Positions 6,574 to 9,634 of a stretch of DNA of 9,634 nucleotides are shown here, in pieces (the stretch's first letter is position 1; every line of letters starts with the position of its first letter). The stretch spans positions 3,471 through 13,104 of the forward strand of contig DNMQ01000239.1 in the NCBI GenBank assembly GCA_003488145.1, given 5' to 3'. The notes under the pieces were generated by a model. The model worked only from the letters and a program-made list of their open reading frames with translations, made no database searches and was not told where the DNA came from. The translations under genes and the position numbers were made by a program. This DNA comes from Pseudomonas sp. GTDB taxonomy: Bacteria > Pseudomonadota > Gammaproteobacteria > Pseudomonadales > Pseudomonadaceae.

Positions 6574-6600
6574 CTGGTCGCTCGGATGCTGAGCGATCAG
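6574..6600. promoter_or_regulatory. Candidate operator dyad upstream of the nirB promoter
   Basis: A 10-bp inverted repeat with one mismatch, CTGGTCGCTC and GAGCGATCAG, is separated by 7 bp and centred roughly 100 bp upstream of the predicted start, a usual enhancer-site distance. It does not match the NtrC consensus. It could instead be a structure at the end of a sir2 read-through transcript, but no U-tract follows. Confidence 0.45.
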
Positions 6601-6633
6601 CCTCCGTGACTGCGACCTGAGCGCGGCAGGCTT

Positions 6634-6648
6634 GAACCAGAACAGTGC
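6634..6648 (-). promoter_or_regulatory. Candidate NtrC binding site
   Basis: Minus-strand GCACTGTTCTGGTTC matches the NtrC consensus GCACY-N5-RGTGC at all defined positions but one. It is centred about 155 bp upstream of the predicted sigma-54 start, suitable for an enhancer. A second clear NtrC half-dyad was not found, though a dyad with the same spacing lies at 6701-6715. Confidence 0.45.
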
Positions 6649-6700
6649 GGCGGTGCGCGCACGATCCCCGCTTTGGGGCGATCAGGTCCCGAGGCAGGGC

Positions 6701-6715
6701 GCAGATTGTTTCTGC
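6701..6715. promoter_or_regulatory. Perfect dyad with NtrC-like spacing next to the sir2 stop
   Basis: GCAGA and TCTGC flank a 5-bp AT-rich spacer, the geometry of an NtrC site but with the inner C/G exchanged. It ends 1 bp before the sir2 stop codon. It could be a weak enhancer site or part of a hairpin at the end of the sir2 transcript. Confidence 0.35.
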
Positions 6716-6716
6716 A

Positions 6717-7475
6717 TCAGGCGCCAAACGCCTCGCGGAGCAATTCGGGCAGTGCCTTGCCGGCGGGCAGCGCAAGCAGGTGTTCGCGGTCGCTGCCGGG
6801 TGCCTCGCCCTGTGGGTTGATGTGCACCACGGTGGCACCGGCGTCGCGCGCTCGGTGAGGCACTTCAGCTGCTGGGTAGACCACGCCGGAGGTACCGACC
6901 GACAGTAGCAGGTCGCATTCGCCGGCCGCCTGGAACGCGGCACTGAGTGCAGCGACGGGCAGGCTCTCGCCGAACCAGACGACGCCAGGGCGCAGTCGTC
7001 CGCCGCAGTGGCTGCATCGGGGCGGTTCGAGGCGACGACCACCTTCGGGCTCGTCGGCAGCCGGCAGCGGTTCGGCTGGCTCGCGGGCGCAGGCGAAACA
7101 GCGCGGTCGGTGCAGGCTGCCGTGCAGGTGAATGACATCCTCGCTGCCGGCACGCTCGTGCAGGTCGTCGACGTTCTGCGTGATCAGCGTCAGTTGCGGT
7201 ACGTGGCGCGCGAGGTCGGCGATGGCCAGATGAGCAGGATTCGGCTGGGACTGGAGGACGCGCATGCGCCGCCATTCATACCAGCCCCAGACCAGCGCCG
7301 GATCGCGACGAAACGCTTCGGGTGTGGCCAGCTCGCCCGGATCGAAACGCTCCCATAAACCGGTCAGCGCGTCGCGGAAGGTCGGGATGCCGCTCTCGGC
7401 GGAAACGCCGGCACCGGTGAACACGACGACATGGCGCGCGGAGCGCAGGGCGGAAATCAGGGACGCTGGAATCAC
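6717..7475 (-). CDS. Sir2-family NAD-dependent protein deacylase (CobB-like)
   Basis: 252 codons, typical for bacterial sirtuins. It removes acyl groups from protein lysines using NAD+, giving nicotinamide and O-acyl-ADP-ribose. Visible motifs are GAGVSAESGIPTFRD (21-35) for NAD binding, TQNVDDLHERAG (99-110), the catalytic His in HLHGS (H118), zinc cysteines C126/C129 and C154/C157, the VVWFGE strand (165-170), GTSGVVYPAA (194-203) and NPQ (220-222). Y66 and R69 form the Y-x-x-R pair of CobB/SIRT5-class enzymes, so desuccinylation as well as deacetylation is likely. The start is GTG at 7475 with GGAG 7 nt upstream; an ATG at 7495 opens only a seven-codon frame that ends on the GTG. It lies on the same strand as nirB but 446 bp upstream, so it is probably a separate unit. 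Confidence 0.93.
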   Translation of the reverse strand: MIPASLISALRSARHVVVFTGAGVSAESGIPTFRDALTGLWERFDPGELATPEAFRRDPALVWGWYEWRRMRVLQSQPNPAHLAIADLARHVPQLTLITQNVDDLHERAGSEDVIHLHGSLHRPRCFACAREPAEPLPAADEPEGGRRLEPPRCSHCGGRLRPGVVWFGESLPVAALSAAFQAAGECDLLLSVGTSGVVYPAAEVPHRARDAGATVVHINPQGEAPGSDREHLLALPAGKALPELLREAFGA

Positions 7476-7508
7476 GTTCGGGCTCCGGGGTGCATGGATG
7501 GCGCACTA

Positions 7509-7538
7509 TCAATACCATCGTGCTGCGGGCTTTTTCAA
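7509..7538 (-). promoter_or_regulatory. Weak candidate sigma-70-type promoter for sir2
   Basis: On the minus strand TTGAAA (7538-7533) is five of six to the -35 consensus; 18 bp later TATTGA (7514-7509) is a poor -10. It lies 34-63 bp before the sir2 start. This is the only recognisable pair I found and may be chance. Confidence 0.25.
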
Positions 7539-7650
7539 AACGTCGGCTGGTCGAACGGCGTTCGCGAGGGGCGGTTGTTCAAGCAGCACATCGTGTTTCG
7601 CGTCGGAGTTCTGACCGTCCGGCTGCTCGCCGTGGCCATCTGTCACCTAC

Positions 7651-7664
7651 TTGACGGACGTCAA
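7651..7664. promoter_or_regulatory. FNR/Anr/Dnr-type binding site upstream of the HemN-like gene
   Basis: TTGACGGACGTCAA is a perfect dyad keeping the essential TTGA-N6-TCAA of the FNR-family box (TTGAT-N4-ATCAA). If centred at -41.5 it predicts a start near 7699, 38 bp before the ATG, with a weak GATGAT -10 at 7686-7691. In Pseudomonas, Anr and Dnr activate hemN and denitrification genes at low oxygen or with NO, which fits the downstream gene. Confidence 0.7.
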
Positions 7665-7736
7665 CGTCGCCCGCAGCGGCTCGCGGATGATGCCGCGTAA
7701 AGCAACAGACGCGATATTCGCAGCCGGGAGGCTCTC

Positions 7737-9068
7737 ATGCTTGGCTCAGTGACCTGGGACGACGCGCTGGTACAACGCTACGGACAGATCGGGCAGAGGC
7801 ACTGCACCTATCCGGCTGCGGCCGATTTCAGCGACCGGATCGCCCCGCTGGATCTGCTGCGTGCGTTGCGCGAGGGGCGTCGCGCCGGCCGCCCGCTGTC
7901 GATATCCATCCACCAGCCCGATGGCGTCGAGCTGCAGCCTGGCGAGGCCGCGGCCTATCAGCTGCGGCTGCACCGCGAGATCGAACAGCTCGGTTGCCAT
8001 GCCGGGCCGCTGCAGCAGGTCGAGCAATTGCGGCTGAGCACCGGCACGCTGGGCATCGCCGCGTTACGAGAACTGATGACGCTGCTCAGAAGCCGTTTCA
8101 GTTTCGTCGATTCCCGTGCCGGCAGCTTTCTCGCTGAAGTCGAGCTGGCTCATGCCGACTGGCCGCTGATTGGCGCGCTGCACGAGCTCGGCTTCAACCA
8201 GCTCAGCGTCGCGGTGCCCGATCTGCGCGCGGACGACGGCAGCACGGTCGAATATTTCCGCAGTTCGGCGCGCATCCGCGGGGTGATCGAAGCCGCCCAT
8301 GCGTTGCATTACCGCTCGGTGAATCTGGATCTTGGCTACGGCAGGTCCTGGCAGACGCCGGCCAGCTTCGCGCGCAAGTTGGCGTCGATCATCGAGCTGG
8401 CGCCCGATCAGGTGACGATGTTCGATTACCGCGACGCGCCTCTGGTCGCTTCCAATCCCGCGCGTCTCGGCCTGGCTTCGGTGGCCGATACGCTGGCGAT
8501 GTACCGCCATGGTGTCGAGCAGCTCAGCGCCGCCGGCTACCGCTACATCGGGCTGGGCAAGTTCGTCCTGCCTCACGACGATCTGGCGATGGCTCAGGAG
8601 ATCGGCGCGCTGCACCACGATATCCATGGCTACACCCTGCACGGCGAATGCGATCACCTGGGGTTCGGGGTGGGCGCGATAAGCCGGGTCGATGGCCTTT
8701 ATTGTCAGAACGCCAGCACCGCGCAGGCCTATCAGCAGGCGCTCGACCAGGACCAGCTACCGAGCATTTGCGGTCTGCACGCCAGCCATGTCGATCCGCT
8801 GCACCAGTTGCTGCTCGAACACCTGCGCTGCACCTTCGCGCTGGATTTCGACGCGCTCACGCTGCATAGCGGCGTGGATGTGCGGCAGCGTTATGCGCGG
8901 CATTGGCCCGCGCTGCAGCAACTGCATGTCGACGGGGTGATCGTGCTGGACGACAGCGGGCTGGAAATCCCGCGCCACGCTCGGCTACTGGTGCCGGCGG
9001 TGTGTGCGGCCTTCGAACAGCCAAACGCAATGGCGATTGGTCATTCGGCCGGGCGCCGGCGGCGCTGA
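7737..9068 (+). CDS. HemN-like protein lacking radical-SAM cluster residues (probable pseudoenzyme)
   Basis: 443 codons, slightly shorter than HemN (about 457), the anaerobic coproporphyrinogen III oxidase. By eye it follows HemN throughout: the N-terminal WDDALVQRYGQIGQRHCTYP (7-26), PLSISIH (53-59), FNQLSVAVPDL (153-163), NLDLGYG (196-202), YRYIGLGKFVLPHDDLAMAQ (268-287), GYTLHGECDHLGFGVGAIS (298-316) and a winged-helix C-terminal region (about 360-428). The cluster-binding C-x3-C-x2-C-x-C after PLSxxxH is missing and several residues shorter. The SAM-contacting Tyr is Ser57 and WGGGTP has become LSTGTL (100-105), so it cannot act as a radical-SAM oxidase. A long intact frame, SD GGGAGG 6 nt before the ATG and an Anr/Dnr-type box argue that it is expressed. 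A binding, regulatory or heme-carrier role is speculation. Confidence 0.85.
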   Translation: MLGSVTWDDALVQRYGQIGQRHCTYPAAADFSDRIAPLDLLRALREGRRAGRPLSISIHQPDGVELQPGEAAAYQLRLHREIEQLGCHAGPLQQVEQLRLSTGTLGIAALRELMTLLRSRFSFVDSRAGSFLAEVELAHADWPLIGALHELGFNQLSVAVPDLRADDGSTVEYFRSSARIRGVIEAAHALHYRSVNLDLGYGRSWQTPASFARKLASIIELAPDQVTMFDYRDAPLVASNPARLGLASVADTLAMYRHGVEQLSAAGYRYIGLGKFVLPHDDLAMAQEIGALHHDIHGYTLHGECDHLGFGVGAISRVDGLYCQNASTAQAYQQALDQDQLPSICGLHASHVDPLHQLLLEHLRCTFALDFDALTLHSGVDVRQRYARHWPALQQLHVDGVIVLDDSGLEIPRHARLLVPAVCAAFEQPNAMAIGHSAGRRRR

Positions 9069-9076
9069 CTGGCTCC

Positions 9077-9102
9077 GCCGCTTCACCGCACGGTGAAGCG
9101 GC
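9077..9102. other. Hairpin between two convergent genes, possible bidirectional terminator
   Basis: A perfect 12-bp inverted repeat, GCCGCTTCACCG and CGGTGAAGCGGC, with a 2-nt centre (11 bp with a 4-nt loop in RNA) begins 9 bp after the HemN-like stop. It contains the stop codon of the convergent chemoreceptor gene. Neither strand has a U-tract after it, so it may only protect 3' ends or slow polymerase. Confidence 0.5.
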
Positions 9103-9622
9103 TGCTGAGGCTGCCGAGGCGACCGGCCAGCTCGTGCAGCTGACGACCATCGTTATCCAGCTCGCTGGCGTCCCCTGCGTTACGCTCGGCGACCTGCTGC
9201 ACGCTCTGCAGATGACGCCCCATATCGGCTGAAACCGCGGTCTGTTCGTGGGTCGCGGCGGCAATCATTTCGTTCATCTGGCTGATGCCCTCGATCTCGC
9301 TGGCGATGGCGTCCAGCAGGGCGGTGGTGTCCTGGCTGCTGCTCACGCAACGGGCCACGCTGTCGCGGCTGTTCTGCATCGCTTCGGTGGCCTTGCGACT
9401 GCCTTGCTGCAGGCGGCTGATGATGCCCTGGATCTCGGTGGTGGAAGCTGCGGTCTTCTGCGCCAGATTGCGCACCTCGTCGGCGACCACGGCGAACCCG
9501 CGACCCTGTTCCCCGGCTCGTGCGGCCTCGATGGCGGCATTGAGGGCGAGCAGGTTGGTCTGTTCGGCGATGACCTTGATCAAGTCCAGCCCCTGGCTGA
9601 TCGCCTTGCTGTCGCCGGCCAG
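9083..9622 (-). CDS. Methyl-accepting chemotaxis protein, C-terminal signalling domain (partial or truncated)
   Basis: About 179 codons remain, ending in SSRFTVR and TGA at 9085-9083. The most conserved chemoreceptor segment is present: [20 protein letters not shown], then [24 protein letters not shown]. This is the hairpin tip that binds CheA and CheW, followed by the long returning coiled coil with a probable methylation helix around [15 protein letters not shown]. No CheR-tethering pentapeptide is seen at the C-terminus. The ligand-binding and membrane parts lie outside the window. Read upstream, the frame meets TAG at 9625-9623, where related receptors would have Gln in an I-N-Q-L-A-G context. 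The gene is therefore interrupted, or the last bases of the window are not native. The ligand cannot be inferred. Confidence 0.88.
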   Translation of the reverse strand: MAGDSKAISQGLDLIKVIAEQTNLLALNAAIEAARAGEQGRGFAVVADEVRNLAQKTAASTTEIQGIISRLQQGSRKATEAMQNSRDSVARCVSSSQDTTALLDAIASEIEGISQMNEMIAAATHEQTAVSADMGRHLQSVQQVAERNAGDASELDNDGRQLHELAGRLGSLSSRFTVR

Positions 9623-9634
9623 CTAATTGATTAA

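Noticed and set aside
6663..6683. An imperfect GATCCCC/GGGG-CG-ATC hairpin after sir2, considered as its terminator.
   Set aside because: It has a two-base bulge and a short stem, and no U-tract on the minus strand.
6389..7153. A 254-codon minus-strand frame running from sir2 into the nirB leader.
   Set aside because: It overlaps the sirtuin in another frame, has Cys/Arg/Ala/Thr-rich composition without domains, and would run through the sigma-54 promoter and the leader hairpins.
7552..7564. A small CGAAC-GGC-GTTCG dyad between sir2 and the HemN-like gene.
   Set aside because: Five-base arms in GC-rich DNA are expected by chance, and it matches no operator I know.
8064..8657. A minus-strand frame of 197 codons inside the HemN-like gene.
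   Set aside because: It is the antisense shadow of a well-supported + strand gene and has no recognisable motif.

Overview
The window is GC-rich and almost fully coding. It looks like chromosome of a Pseudomonadaceae bacterium, probably a denitrifying Pseudomonas/Stutzerimonas-type organism. The reasons are the pairing of nirBD with a PP2C/Ser-Thr kinase gene (an arrangement I recall from Pseudomonas), a sigma-54 promoter with a NasT/ANTAR-type leader, and an Anr/Dnr-type box before a HemN-family gene. Species is inferred from these features only. I see no tRNA, rRNA, insertion sequence or CRISPR array.

Layout: (1) 1-653 (+), the C-terminal end of a UvrD/Rep-family helicase. Its stop codon shares CTAG with the stop of the next, convergent gene. 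(2) 650-6270 (-), a nitrite-assimilation cluster, in transcription order nirB, nirD, an FNT-family anion channel (nirC-like), then a membrane-tailed PP2C phosphatase/Ser-Thr kinase fusion. A strong intrinsic terminator lies between the channel gene and the kinase gene, at the very start of the kinase gene. (3) 6271-6716, the nirB control region. From upstream to downstream it holds candidate NtrC/operator dyads, a -24/-12 sigma-54 promoter (6496-6511), a leader of about 215 nt with three hairpins whose hexanucleotide loops all have A1 and G4 (the ANTAR signature), and a 17-bp U-tailed terminator. The third hexaloop hairpin and the terminator cannot form together. (4) 6717-7475 (-), a Sir2 protein deacylase. 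(5) 7476-7736, a divergent intergenic region with a near-perfect FNR/Anr/Dnr dyad. (6) 7737-9068 (+), a HemN-family protein that lacks the radical-SAM cysteine motif and the GGGTP motif, so it is probably a pseudoenzyme. (7) 9083-9622 (-), the signalling end of a methyl-accepting chemotaxis protein, with an in-frame stop just before the window edge.

How the parts fit: nitrogen limitation (RpoN/NtrC) should start nirB transcription. Nitrate/nitrite, sensed by a NasS-NasT pair encoded elsewhere, would then allow read-through of the leader terminator. NirBD reduces nitrite to ammonium with NADH and the FNT channel may bring nitrite in. The kinase/phosphatase would be made only by read-through of a second terminator or from a promoter I could not identify. 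The most unusual items are the triple-hexaloop leader and the HemN-like protein that has lost its catalytic cofactor site while keeping an anaerobic-type promoter element.
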